This document shows, piece by piece, positions 34,109 through 46,842 of a stretch of DNA of 64,000 nt. The DNA comes from Pezicula radicicola. Taxonomy: Eukaryota > Ascomycota > Leotiomycetes > Helotiales > Dermateaceae. The position numbers and the translations under genes are program-made. The notes under the pieces are model-generated. The model saw only the letters and a program-made list of their open reading frames with translations. It was not told the DNA's origin and searched no databases. The stretch is from assembly GCA_003008705.1 (NCBI GenBank), contig PDUO01000015.1, positions 191,290 to 255,289 of the forward strand, given 5' to 3'. How positions within the stretch are numbered: the first letter of the stretch is position 1; every line of letters begins with the position of its first letter.

Positions 34109-35875
34109 TCAAATTAATCCTGCTCGAGCAGCTTCTCCCCCACCGTCACCAAGAACTTCCTCCATTCTATAGGGTGGAAAACTCAGTTAGTTTACTTGTT
34201 CTAGATATCTCGGGAGTAACTCAAGAATGATTTAGGGTTAATGAATAATCGACTCGAAAGGGACATTCTGCCCCGAGAAATTCAGTACGTACCTTGCCTT
34301 TCCACGTCCTATTCCGCCCTCACCGACACCCATTCTCCTAGCAACGTAGCGCTGTGCAACTACTCCAGTAGCCAAGCCCAGGATCTCCTCGACCCATTCA
34401 GCAACCCACTCTCTGGGATCAACACCACCACTCTCGATGATTTCAGCAATCTCCTCGGGTAGGTTGGGGTTGACAGGGCCTTCTGAATCGCGACCAAAGA
34501 AGCCACTCTTTTGTTGCGATGGAGAAGTTGGGGATGCGGGTGTGAGTGGTGACGCAGCATCTAGCCAAGCAATCCACTTGGCTGGGATTGGCTGTGAGAC
34601 TGTGTAAAAGGTGATGCTGTGAACTGGATCATGCAAGTAAATCGCGAAAGAGATAAGTTCATCTGGCTTTTCTTTTTGTTCTATTACACCACTCGATTCG
34701 TCTTTGACTTTTGGTGTTCCCTGGAAAAGATCTTCTGGAGCATCGTGCGAGATGGCTTGCACAGCAAGGAAAATGTCGCTACTTCGGACTGGATTCGACT
34801 CGCTGAGGTTCTCTGTTGCTCGCTGAGCAGCTAATTCGAGGCCCCCATGTGCTGTAAAATATTCATTCGAATAGGACTCTGCACTAACTCTGACAAGCTT
34901 TGTGCCTGCAACTAGTCCCTTCACAGCTCCTAAATCCCGATGTTCATTGCTCTGGCGCCACCAAGGACCCTCACTCCAGCCCCCACTCCCTCCTGTGTAT
35001 CCAGCATCAGAATTGCGGCGTACTGCTGATTCATGACCTCTTTGGATGACCATCAAATCGCCACCTTCGACCTGTGCCATAACACGTGAGAATGTGGAGT
35101 ATATGAGAGGGTCGAGAGACGGGTAGCCGATGAAGTCGTGGGTGATATGGATTTGTAGCCTTTCGTGAGATGAGATCGGGGGTGCGAGGGTGTGGAGAAT
35201 ATTTGTAAATGTCGGGAGTGCTCTAGATCGCAACTCTCCACCTGTAGAGATCAATAAATGAATCAGTGGTCATATCAGTGCAAACGAACCTAGTCCTCGT
35301 AATGCACCAACATTGCCCTTCACTTGCTCCGCCCATCTTTGTGCCTCCTCATTTTTCTGTATTTCTTTAACTGCAGCTTCAGCAGTTTTGACAGCAGCGC
35401 TCGCTGCAGTAAAGACACTTCCCCACCAACCCCCTCCTGTACCAGCTGCCTCGGCTGGTTGGGCTACGGGCGCCTTCTTCTCGCCCTCCTGTAAATCGCT
35501 GCTCGTGGCAGAAGGAGTGAAGCTGGTGTGAAAAGATCGGGTACTCTCCATAGACTTTCTTGGGATGGCTGTCTTGTCTTCGCTACTTCGGGTTGATGCT
35601 GGAGGAGGGGTTGCTGTGTTGCGTTTTACTGGGGAGGCTCTCGAGGCTGCAGCACCCTGGAGTCTTGGAGTGTGTGGTCTACTGATTGATTTTTCTGCTC
35701 CCAGATTCTCCAACTCAGCCAACATGTCCTCCTCTGACTGTGCTGGAGCTGGAGTCCTGGTCTTTGCAACTCCCTTGGGAGGAGGACCTTGCGGCGCGTC
35801 ATCCTCTCCAATGCCCTCTAAGAGCTTGTTTAGTTCATCATCAGTTGGGGCGGCTTTCGTCTTCTTTGTAGCCAT
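34109..35875 (-). CDS. MTC1: MTC1-like protein (maintenance of telomere capping 1 family, 530 aa)
   Basis: Exons are complement(35290-35875, 34293-35241, 34109-34166); introns are 48 and 126 nt. The last exon gives EVLGDGGGEAARAGLI, the usual ending. The first 190 residues are low-complexity and hydrophilic (ELNKLLEGIG, then AELENLG and SRPHTPRLQ) with a GGWWGSVF stretch. The conserved core reads GGELRSRALPTFTNILHTLA, then IQRGHES, GPWWRQ, SESNPVRSSDIFLAVQAIS and GGVDPREWVAEWVEE. This matches the fungal family named after yeast Mtc1, identified genetically by effects on telomere capping and linked to vesicle coats; molecular function in moulds is not established. It is divergent from the AT-hook gene with a 500-bp shared promoter region. 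Confidence 0.85.
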
Positions 35876-36375
35876 TGCGATGGGCTGGTGTGACTGTGTT
35901 GAACAAGAATTTGTTGTAATTGTGAATCATGAAATGGTCGTATGCAGAAGACGAGGACAATACAAACAGTTGGATGTTTCCCAGTTGCTACGGTACAGTA
36001 CTTACAGCAACAACAGCTCAGTCTCAGACTAATGCCACAAGCGATCCGGGGTCGTTGTTGGTCGTTAATTGGTCCAGCGTTCTGGGACATTCCCAGCCTC
36101 GTCGGCACGTGATGCAAATTGCAAATCGAAACTCCTTCGCTTTCGCCTTCTACTTGGTGATGATTATTCTTCAATTAACTTTGATTTGGCGCAACAACAA
36201 AACTCCTGCGAATCAATCGTCTTGGATCTAACATCTCTCACCGCCCTGATCTTGCCTTGGATTTCTTTTTCATCAATCAGTCATCTTTCGTTCTCTCGCA
36301 ATCAAGTTCCCCTTTCACCATACATGACCACGGAACTATCGCGACTGAGAGAGTTTTTCAGCCAACATCAACCCC

Positions 36376-39300
36376 ATGTTCTCCCTATTAAAGGCTGCTA
36401 CGGAAAAAGCAGCTTCATTATCTTCTTCCTCTCCCAATATGGGCAGAGGTAGACCCCCTCCGACTCCGGGTCAACCAGATCCAGATCCTAATGTTGCAGC
36501 AATCCCGGCAACACCAAGCAGCGAGCCCTCCGTCACAAGCACCGCGAGCGCCATCACATCCCTACTATCAAAACCTCGGCCGTCTGCATCAATTACGAGC
36601 TCGCCAGCTTCGTTTTGCCCGCATTGCAAGACAAGTTTTCATGATATGGCCATCCGAGTTGGTTACTTGATTCTATTAAAAGTGGCCTCGTACTGACTTA
36701 TTACAGGAATTTCAAGATCACGTGGCTTCATGCACTCGTCCAAGCACCGCTGAAGATGACGGCAACAATTCAGACACCAGCGACTTGACTGAATTGGATG
36801 AGTCGTCATTTCTTTCTCCAGCCCGTGGTAATCTACCAATTTCTACAAAAGACAAAGACAATATTCCGCTCCGCAAGGAAGAAGTCGCTCCTATTCCTGA
36901 TCCATTTGACTTTGGTGTCAAGGAGCCAGAGCCAAGCCCCGCCGCCATACAGAGTAATGGAGCCTCAAGGAAAAATGTTCTCTCCAAATTCCAATATGGC
37001 ATTCAAGTCCAAGGCCCTAGACCATATACCAACCCAGACACCAAGTTTGACTTCTATAATGAAGTAGACGGACATCAACAAGTCGAAGATGATCTCGAGG
37101 ACCCCGAGAATGCTATGAAGTTTCGCTTCCCACAACTTCACGATGCCGAGGAATTTGCCAAGTATCTTGAGGATCCAGATGAAATGCAAGAGGCTGAACT
37201 ATACGACAGAACTTCAAAGGTCTCGGAGATCTTGAAGGCTTACCAAGACGAATATGATGCCATTGAGAGGGAAGTAAATGCCCATGAGGCTTGGAACAAG
37301 GCAGACCAAGAGCAGGCAGTAATCCGGGCTAAAGAGCAGGAAGCAGAGCAAAAAGCACTTGCGAAAGAGCAAGAAAGACAAAAGTCTGAGACTCGTCGTC
37401 GAGAGCTCAACGTCTACTTCAAGACGGGTTCGCGTTCGTACGACAACGCACTCAAACAAGAAGATCCTCTCGCACTCGAACTACAATCGCTGATGACATC
37501 AATGGAGTATGAAGGCGAATCACCAAAGGATAAGAAAGCTGTGAAACAGACTTACGCATATGCCCCTCTCCCAGAGGCCAAATTGACGAAGGACGAGATT
37601 GATGCAGAGAAGCGCAAGCTCGGACGCCTTATGACTACTGTCAAATTCAATGACATGAAGACAGCAGATGTTTATGGTTTTGAGTACAACCCCCACGTCA
37701 AATACGTTGGAGCACAACCATTGGCTTCTGCCCATACAAAACGTCGGGGAGAACGCAATGGTCCAGATAACTCTGACGGAGGCCGACTAAGAACGTCACG
37801 TCAGCCAAACAGAAAGTTTTATGAAGAAAATTCAGGTGGTAGTGACTCGGAGGGACTTCCAGCAAAGCGCGTTAGGAAGATTCGCAATTTCGACGATGCT
37901 GGCGAGAATGCAGCACGTTCCAGACCTACAAGCCATAGCCGTGGTGGCACGCCAGCTCCTCGAGTATTCCCATCAGGAAAGAAGGTCGGCCGGCCAAGCA
38001 AGGCCGATGTGCTTGCTAGATCAAAACTGTCGAATTCCATGATTGCACCTTCATCTGAAACGCCTGAAGGGAGTCAGGGCACTGGTACAGCCGATGAGTC
38101 TCGGGGAGCACAGAAGCTCGCTGAAGATGTTCAAGAAGACCTTGAGACTGCTGCTGCTGGAGTAATCAATAAAGCTGCACCAGAGAACGGTACAATTGCC
38201 GTGGAGAAACCCAAGAACAAAGGTGGAAGACCCAGAAAGAACAAGGCTGCTGATACATCTACCAACGTTGTTGCACCACCTACGAAGAAGAATAAAGGTG
38301 GTCGACCACGTAAGCATCCACTACCAGTTGATAACAACGATAATGGAGAGGAAGTTGAGACTCCCGCCAAGCGACGTCGTTTTAAGAAGGAGCAAGGGCA
38401 TGATAATATCATGTCATTTGGAGCTGAGAATGGAGTGTTACAGTCTACCGAAGAATATGACGGAAGACGGGGCGAGACTGCAGAATCATCTGAGTCGCGA
38501 CCTACAACTTCTTCTTCTGATGCCACCGCAAGCTCATTTGGTAGTAGACGAAGCACACGTCCACAGACTCAAGCGAAGACTGAGGCTCGAGAACAGAGAG
38601 TAGCTGCTAAAGCCGCAAAAAAGCAGGCCCGCGCTGAGTCAAGCAAGAGAAAGAGAGACGACGAGGGCCCTTTTGAAGTTTTCGATTCTACGTCTGGACG
38701 GGGTAAGCGCAATAAGATTGCCCATCATCCATATGATCCTTCATCCTCAGTCGATATCGAAACCCCAGCCTCCAAAGCTGCTCGGCTAAAGAAGCGCGCA
38801 CAAGGCTTAGGCGAAATCCAGCAACCATTCGACAACACTGCTGATGACTTGGCCAGCTCTTCTGCCAAGAAGCGAAGAGGACGTCGTTCTACCAATAGTA
38901 TCCCAGTGATTGGTTATGAAGATGACGATGCCATGTATTCATCGTCAATTAATAAGAGGCGAAGATCTTCTCATGCAAATGGTACTAATGGTATCTTCGA
39001 CGACGACGACGACGTTGATGATGATCCAATTCGGGATGGACTAAGTCACTCTGCTGGACGCAAGCGTGTTCGAGGCGACTCTACCTCGATCGCCGTAGCG
39101 GGTCCCTCGACAGAGGCTTTTGGGGATAGTCTCACTCCTTCCACTGATCCAGCTCCCTCTGCCGCCAAGAAGAGTCGTACTAAATACGCCAAAGCAAAGC
39201 CTGTCGAAGTATCCGTCGAAGATTGGGAACCTGACAAACGTTCTGATGACGGCCGACACCTTTCGCTTATTGAGGACCCCGTTGAGCGCGAGGAGGTACG

Positions 39301-40012
39301 CAAGCGTCGTGTTAAGCGAGGAAAGAGTGACAAGTTGTCCGCCTCCATGCATGCTCGCTGGAACGACGGACGCATGATTGAGGCAATGGAGACACGTAAA
39401 GCAAATGCCGAAAAGAAGAAGACTATGGGTGCTACTCCATCTGGTCCTAAGAACATGCCATCTTCTAGACAGGCTTCTTCTTCTGCAGCCCCCGCCTCTG
39501 TCCCTGCTTCTGTCCCTGCCTCTATCCATGCCCCTACTCCACCACAAGTCCCCGCCAAAGCCGCCAAGAAGACTGCCGACACTAGTTCTAGCACTACTAA
39601 CGCCGTCAACAAAGGCAAGCGTAGGGCTTCTACCAAAAGGATCAGGGAAGATCCTGAATACAACGAGGATGAAGAAGTTTTTGATAACGAGCCCTCCTCT
39701 GATGATGAAGAGGAACACCCTCGCCCACGAAAACTCGTTATAGCACCTCGCCCAGTCCGCCGCATGAGTACCCGCGAAAGAACAAAGCCAAAGCGACCTC
39801 TTGGCGGTTTTGACGGTGCGATGGATTCTGAGGACGAAGAAGATGAGGGCGAGGTACAGAAGGAATTCAAGAGCGAATATGACCGGTACCAAGCCCTTAC
39901 CAGCCCTGGTACTCCTATTCGTCTCGGCAAGCGCGCGACTCGAAAGCAGATCAACTTCGCTGAACAGGCGCATGAAGATTGGGAGGACGACGAAGACGAG
40001 TTTGACTATTAG
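36376..40012 (+). CDS. Large disordered nuclear protein with AT-hooks and a C2HC zinc motif (1195 aa)
   Basis: Exon 1 is 36376-36657, exon 2 is 36707-40012; the 49-nt intron has donor GTTGGT and a TACTGAC branch. Splicing completes a zinc motif: CPHCKTSFHDMAIR joined to EFQDHVASC, i.e. C-x2-C-x14-H-x3-C. Most of the rest is charged and disordered with long acidic/basic runs. AT-hook cores occur near residues 520 (VGRPSK), 600 (GGRPRKNK) and 624 (GGRPRKHP), indicating minor-groove DNA binding. A Glu/Gln/Lys coiled-coil-like stretch precedes them (about residues 265-320). A more conserved-looking block VSVEDWEPDKRSDDGRHLSL lies near residue 940, and the protein ends HEDWEDDEDEFDY. It is probably a chromatin-associated protein; I cannot name the complex. 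Confidence 0.8.
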
Positions 40013-40955
40013 CGAAGGTCAAATGCGACAGGTATGGATCGGCATAAGATTTTACTATTGTGGCCTTTACGGTCCCTTTTCCTTTGTTCATTAGGGAGCG
40101 GGAAATTGGAAATTGAATGCATAGGGCGGAAAATGGAAATGGAAATGGCCTTGGTGTTCGTGTTCGTATTGTGTTTGATTATAATGTGTACGAATAATTA
40201 GATTTCATGGAGGGTGGTGGGAGAGACTTACATACAGTATCACTAGTAGCCAGCAGTCAGCAGAAACTGCATTGGTACGGAGTACATTGGGTATGATCCA
40301 CCAGAGATATGAAGATCGAATTTTGATCTACTAAGAGGGTCAATAGTAGCGTAGTGGTGGTATCATAGCACGCATGCACATATAATTGAGAATTTTCAAT
40401 GAACTTTGAAACTCCTTTTGTGATAGTCATAGTGATGGTGAGTTTGAGAGGATCAGTGAGAGGATTGGTGAGGGGTTTAGATTGTTCTAATATACTGTTA
40501 TGAGCGATGTTACGATATTTAGTGTGAGGTTTTTCTTCTTAAGATTAAGTTAGGTAGTTAGCACATCGGAGGTGTTCACTCTCGCTCTCAGTCAGAGACC
40601 CTATAGTGAAAAAGAGACTTGTAGATATAGATATACCAGAATAGGAAATTCGGTAGATAGTGGAAGGTGGATGGTCTGTCTATAGTGATTATCACTTCTC
40701 GAGGATGCTGATTTTTTTTTGTTGATGGTTATTTGGACTAGATATATTTCATGCGTTTGGGTAGAAACCAGTACAGCATTTGTGTTGTATTCTACATATC
40801 TTCAAATGTTACTGTACAGTACTTAATTTACTCTGCGTTCGAAGCTTGGAGCCGCGGTCTTTACTCAAGCTTGTGCTGACTTCTTGATGGATAAATATTT
40901 TTTAACTTCTGGATGTAAAGATCGAACTTGTCAATTCCATATCCATTCAAGAAAT
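40013..40955. other. Convergent spacer
   Basis: This holds the 3' ends of the AT-hook gene and the oxidase gene. There are GTACTGTAC/TACGGAGTAC-type palindromic words (about 40277 and 40810) and a T-run at 40711-40720. No gene is seen. Confidence 0.55.
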
Positions 40956-42271
40956 CTACAATTTTGCACCAACTGGCGTCGCGAAAGCGAAATCGTCCAC
41001 AAATCCCGCAACCTTCCTTGCAAGCCCCATACTGAAGACGTAGCCACCACCTTGAGCTCCATACGCATGTATGATTTTTCTCCCGTCAGGGGTAACCTCT
41101 TTCTCGATGCGGACGCCGGTTGAGCGTTGTGGTCGGATGCCAACTATATCTCGGATGACGGTGAAGGCTGAGGGAGAGGAGGACGGGAAACTAGGGATAT
41201 TTGAGGATATACGGCGGAATATCTGTTAAATATCATATTTATGAGTCCCGGTGATCAGCTGCTGAAGAGCTTTCCGCTGTTGGAATGAAAAGAACATTTA
41301 GTACTTACATCTTGTCTGAGATCTTGATCAATCTTCGTATCCACACTACCATGCTGCTTGATGCCTCCCAGAATCACAGTCCCATCTAGCCTACTTAGCG
41401 CATAAGTATAATCCACCTTCCCTCTCCTTGTAAATATTTTGTTGTAGTCGCTCTTGACCAGGATTGTTTGTCCACGCACGGGTTCCATTGCCATATCCTT
41501 TACATCAAGCATATGTCGAGCCCCTACTCCCGTTGCATTTATGAGGATGTCATAGCCGAGGCCTTGTAAGTCGGTAAGGGATTGGACGTGTGCTCGTTTG
41601 AATGTTACACCTGCGGCTTCGAGTCGTTTCCGTAGCCATGGGAGGAAGATCATAGGTTGCAAGACTATGCTTTTGTCTATAAATCTTGTGTCAGTAGTAG
41701 GATTTTAGGGATGAGACAAGATGCTGACAGGACATCCCGAAATCTGCACCCTCCGGCAAGTCCTCCTTAGGCAGGACTTGGAACTGTATACATCAATTCA
41801 CGTCTCCGTATGCAGTTCCGGAGCTACACTCACATCCGGCACGGAGTCCCGGTACCAAATATTCTCCAATTTACCCCCATCAATTATATCAACCATCTCG
41901 ATCCGCTTTGTCCCAATTCCCCATCAACATATCTCCAGTACCCATAGACAGTTATGACATACTCTCACACTGGAGTCTGGATCTGACATGGCCAGTTTCC
42001 ACCAGAATCCAAAAGCCTCCAGCTGCATCTTTTGTTCCTCGGGTGTGGAGTCTGCCATGCCCATCCATACAGCTCCTGCCCATGGACTTGCCCATTCGAG
42101 AGACTCCGGGTCGCCTGGTAGATTGCGGGCGACGATTGTGATTTGGTGGGATTTGGGGAGCTGGCTTGCAATTGCCATGCCGGTGATTCTAAAGCAGAAT
42201 TGTCAATGGATAATCTGTGACATAGGTGTAAAGAGGGCTTACCCGGCGCCCAAGATAGTTACTTGTGTCAT
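40956..42271 (-). CDS. D-amino-acid oxidase, peroxisomal (336 aa)
   Basis: Six exons, complement(40956-41222, 41309-41676, 41729-41783, 41834-41905, 41969-42188, 42243-42271), all phases agreeing. The FAD-binding loop GAGITG (residues 8-13) is split by intron 1. Further family marks are WASPWAGA, LPWLRKRLEA, NATGVGAR, PVRGQT, DIVGIRPQRSTGVRIE (with R278 as candidate substrate-carboxylate arginine) and GAQGGGYVFS. The C-terminus AKL is a type 1 peroxisomal signal. The enzyme oxidises D-amino acids to imino acids with FAD, giving H2O2 for catalase. It is divergent from the MFS gene at 43012 with a 740-bp gap, and a Zn2Cys6 gene lies beyond, suggesting co-regulated uptake and use of a nitrogen source (inference). 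Confidence 0.9.
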
Positions 42272-43011
42272 CTTGTCTGTTGTAAAGTTTTGCTGGGTTG
42301 TTAAGGTATAGAGAGGCAACTTTCAGAAATACTCTGCAACTCGAAATGTATATAAAGAGAATGATTGACTTAGCCTTTCGATAGCACCGATACTGAAGAA
42401 TACTTAGATGTAATTGATATTGCAGAATATCCAATTGATCATCAGAGGACTTTGGGAGTAACCAAAAGGAAGAGGTTTTCGCTCATTTCCTATCTCGCCT
42501 GCGTTATTCTCCGTAGATCCAAACAGCTGTGAAAGAAGCTGGGGACCAATTATGCGGTTGTGCATCTGATTACGAGTTACTTGTGAGGTGTGAGGAGGGG
42601 AAACCCAACAGCTTCGTGGACCTACGCACCGACAGTTCAACACTAGCGCCGGTCTCTAGCCTCACTCCCCGCCTGCTATTCCCAGCTCGTTGTCCCATCC
42701 CAACTTCCTTCAATCCTCGACGAGCAAATGCAACACAAGGGACTGCGCCAACATGGCCCAATCTCTTTCAGCAACTGATGGAGCCTTGTGGAGCTCCATT
42801 GGGAGGCTGAAATCCATTAATTCTTTACATCAAACCCTAGCGGCCTATCAATTATGAACCGCACATCTTTCTGCAGGTAACACCATAAGAGGTTCAATAT
42901 CGAAGCCCGAGGGCAAAGTCTCCTCAAGGTTTTCTCTATGCAAGATTCCTGTGACAGGTAAGTCTTTGACTCGGCCTTTTGTTTATTCGCTACCAAGCTT
43001 GTGAACCACCC

Positions 43012-44658
43012 ATGGGCGACTTTTGCGAGAAGAAATCGGTCACAGAAAGCCAGACTTCATTGACAAGGACCTCTGAAACTATCTCCGAATATGACGAATA
43101 TCTTACTTTCAATGATGCCTTTAAGGGAGATCGCCTCAAAAGACTCATCCGGAAGGTTGACTTGCGGATATTGCCTCAGTTGATATTCTTGTATCTTCTG
43201 AGTTATACAGATAGAGCCAATGTTGGTAGGTGCACACAAGAACGCCTCGAGTTACTGTAGCTAAACCAGTGTTTTAGGTAATGCAAAATTATTTGGAGCT
43301 CAGGCAGATTTGGGAATGTCAGCGCAGGACTGGAATACGGCCCTTTCGGTTTTCTTCGTGACCTATGCGATAGGTGGAGTTCCTTCAAACATGGCACTGA
43401 AAAGATTTGGCCCTAGGATCTGGATTCCAACCTTGATGGTGTTAGTTGGTATCGTGTTAGTGTGCACTGGCCTTCAAAATAACTTTGGTGGATGGACAGC
43501 CTTCCGTATGATTCTTGGGCTTGTAGAGGCTGGCATGTTTCCCGGTTGTAGCTTTGCTCTAACCGCCTGGTATTCGCCGAAGGAACTGCACTCGCGATTG
43601 ACCGTCTTCTACTCAGGTGCTTCTGCTGCAGGTGCATTCTCTGGAATTCTTGCATATGCAATCGGGCAACTTGACCACAAATGGGGATACCGAGGGTGGC
43701 GCTTTATCTATGTTATCGAAGGTGTTTTCACAGTTGTTATAGCCGTGATCGCATACTTTGTAATGCATGACGTCCCAGCAAAGGTTGATATAAGATGGCT
43801 GGATACTTGGTCCTTCGTCATAAGTACTCTGCAGGCGGCGAATTCGGGATTGCAGAGAAGGAGGAATTCTCATTCAAATATGCAATACAAGCTTGCAAGT
43901 CACCACACACGTACGCCATAGCCGTCATCGAGTTCACAGTCGCCGTGGTCGTCTATGGGATTTCGTTCGTTTTGCCCACGATCATAAACAATTTGGGATA
44001 CTCTGCGGCAAGATCTCAAGCTTTGAGTGCTCCCCCATACATATTTGCGTGTATAGTCACTATATTCTCAGGGTGGGCTGCAGACAGACACCGGCAAAGG
44101 ATGCTATCCATTGTCTTGCCTAGCATCATGGCTCTTGCCGGCTTCGTGATCATCATCGCCTCTGTTCGATACAAACAGCTTCCTGGAGTCACACTGCTTG
44201 GCGTATTCTTCGTTGCAGGTGGACTATATCCCATTTCGCCGGCTGTGATGGCATGGTCTGCTCTCAATACCGCGGGAACAATGAAGCGAGCTGTGGGTAT
44301 GGCGTTAATGGTATCCTTCTCCCAACTTGGAGGTGTGAGTATTCCTCTCACACTGATGAGCCCCCAGCCATCACTGTAACCAATTTAACGTTGAGTAACT
44401 TCGCTTACTCCTTCATAGATCATGGGCTCTAATATCTATATCGCGTCAACTGCCCCTGAATACCCAGTGGGCTTTGGCATAAGTCTGGGCATGCTTGTTG
44501 TCTTTGCTGTAATTTGGCCAATCGCTTATTTCTTCCTTCTAAAGCGCACGAATTTGAAGCGCGCTCAGTATAGTATCGATGAAGTTCATGCAAAGTATAC
44601 GGATGAAGAGCTGGCTGAATTGGGAGATGAGAGTCCTTTGTTCAGATACTCAACCTGA
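43012..44658 (+). pseudogene. MFS transporter of the anion:cation symporter (Dal5-like) type, frameshifted
   Basis: Exons are 43012-43225, 43278-44334 and 44419-44658. The first helix block ILPQLIFLYLLSYTDRANV joins GNAKLFGAQADLGMS across intron 1, the hallmark of the ACS family that takes up allantoate, vitamins or other organic anions. In exon 2 the frame changes between 43786 and about 43800: the text up to HDVPAKVDIRWL is in one frame and GYLVLRHKYSAGG onward in another. No GT-AG intron fits, and about five residues usual here are missing, so a small deletion of 3n+1 bases is likely. The second half is otherwise well kept, to the hydrophilic tail DEEELAELGDESPLFR-like end. Either a young pseudogene or an assembly error. 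Confidence 0.75.
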
Positions 44659-45079
44659 TGAGTGCAACGCCAGCTTTGGCACGTGAAGATATCTACTACC
44701 TTCAGTATATTCTCCTCAATATCACGGCAAGGGTCTGGTGCAAAGAGCTCAATATGGATGTTATAATGCACTTCTCGTACGATCTGCAATCCAACATTTA
44801 CAAATACTTTCGTGTTTTTCGTTAACTTACATATTCGCAATATTGCGCTTACCCTTCAGTCTAAAAGCTGCAGGTGGTAAAACTCTGTCACCAACATTTT
44901 ATGCATATCTATTGGCCAATGCAGGGATTTATTTCCCCGCCAAAGATAGGCTCAAATTTGTGTGAGAGTGGATCAATACGTTTAGATCCGGACCCCATCA
45001 TTTCTACTTCTTGTTCACGATAACCACCTAGCTTACCTTCGTATAGTAGGACATTTTAGCAAGCTCATCAATCATAACC

Positions 45080-46842
45080 ATGGCAACACAGGTAACAACC
45101 AAGATCCCGTTTTACGGCCGTTCGAAAACTCCTCGAACACGTTCAGGGTGTCTCTGCTGTCGCGAGCGGAAATTGAAATGCGATGGTACTTACTCTTGCT
45201 CCCTCAATCCGCCCAAGCTAATCTTTGGCAAGGACAGAAGCCAAACTGTCAGCGCTGCGTAAAATCAAAACGGTCTTGCGCATATTTTCACAGGCTCACC
45301 TGGCCTGGGGAAACACGCGAATCTCTTCAAAATCAAGCATCTCATGGTCACAACATGGACACTAGCGAGCACCCAATCGATAATCAACACACCTTTCATA
45401 ATCAAGAGATCTGGAACGCATTTCTTAATACGACAATAGATGATTTTGAACCTAGATCCAGAAGCTTGTACAGTCACAACTATGCAAAGTTAACGGACAG
45501 ACCAAAAATTGAAGCTCGACGGGACCTTACAAGAACCTATCTTCCTTTAGCAGTTTCGATATACTCGCCTCCCATCCAGCTTTCTAAGTACAATATGGCT
45601 CTTCTAGATTTCTGTAAACCTCTCTCTACTCATCAAGCTTACAATTTAATCTAACGCTCTTCTACAGATGCACACGGAATGTGCCAAAACTGTAATCTCG
45701 TCTCCAAACTTGGCACCTCTTACCGCACAATAATTATTCCACAAAGCATGCGTTCGCCACTTCTACTTAGCGCTGTGTTAGCTGTAGCAGCAAATAGCCT
45801 CTCGACCAAGTCCTCAACGACATCATTACAACATAAAGGCACAGCCCTCCACTACCTGAACCATGCTCTTGCCTCACTTGCGGCCCTCCTCTCCACTCCA
45901 ACTTTAACACTCTCCTCAAACAAAGCAGAAATCCTCTGTACAATTTTAATGCTATGTTTATTTGAAATCTCCACTGATTGGTCTGTACATCTCGATGGTG
46001 CGAGTAGAGTCGTTTCCTTCCCTGTCAACAACAGTCACCTAGGGGAGAGCAAAGATATAGAAGCAGTCACAGGCTTCCTAGCACAGTATTTCTCTGCTCA
46101 TTGTGTGCTTGCTTACACAGCTCTCAGTGATCCTACGTCGGGGCAGAGGTTGCTTGAGGCTAGTAGGTTCTGGCTAGGACTGATACAGCGCCCAAGGTGG
46201 GAGATCGATTGCTTCACTGGCGCGAGTGATGAGTTGATGGGTATCATTCTTGATATTGTGCACGAGATTCGAGAGGGTAAGACAGGAAAAGCGAGAGAAG
46301 ATCTTCAAGTCTGGAGGTCAGTAATGGAAGAGAGGCTTGAGGGATTGATTCAAAGTACTTCCCCCTCTCCGAAAGCCACAACCCCGACGTCACACAAGTC
46401 CATAGAAATAAGAATTTCACCACCGACATCAGCAGAAGCTTTTCGCCACGCTGCTCTTATCCTCCTTCAATACCTCAACCCCAATCATCCTCAGAACCAA
46501 TCTAAACTCAACATGCACACGACAGCTATCCTTAGTCTTCGCCCAGCATGGGTACAACATTCAAAGGTTAACTGGCGTGCACATTCTCTGTGGCCTTACT
46601 TCATCGCTTCGTGTCATGTGACTACGGATGAGGAGAGAATGTCCGTTTTAAAGATCTTCAACGACATGGAGGTATGCGAAAACAGCGCGAAGAAAGTGAG
46701 AAGGGTTAGAGAAGTTGTTGAGTGTGTTTGGAGGAGGCGGGACTTGATCGGTTTTGGGAAGGATATGGAGTGTCAAACAAAGGCTTGTTTTAAGTGGGAA
46801 GATGTCCTTGCTACGGACGGATGCGACCTTATCTGGACCTGA
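45080..46842 (+). CDS. Zn2Cys6 transcription factor (553 aa)
   Basis: Exons are 45080-45185, 45233-45613 and 45668-46842. Intron 1 must use the acceptor at 45230-45232 (GCAAG); only then is the binuclear cluster intact: CLCCRERKLKCDG joined to QKPNCQRCVKSKRSC, spacing C-x2-C-x6-C-x6-C-x2-C-x6-C (residues about 24-51). A second intron lies at LLDFY. The remaining 400 residues are the Leu-rich helical type of fungal regulators, with an Asp/Trp pair (FEISTDWSVHLDGA). Such proteins bind CGG-type half sites and often control neighbours. It lies 420 bp after the MFS gene and next to the D-amino-acid oxidase, so it is the natural candidate regulator of that pair (inference). Confidence 0.87.

Noticed and set aside
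39041..39973. Long minus-strand frames (about 300 codons) opposite the AT-hook gene
   Set aside because: They are antisense shadows of a Lys/Glu/Ser-rich coding sequence and have no domain.
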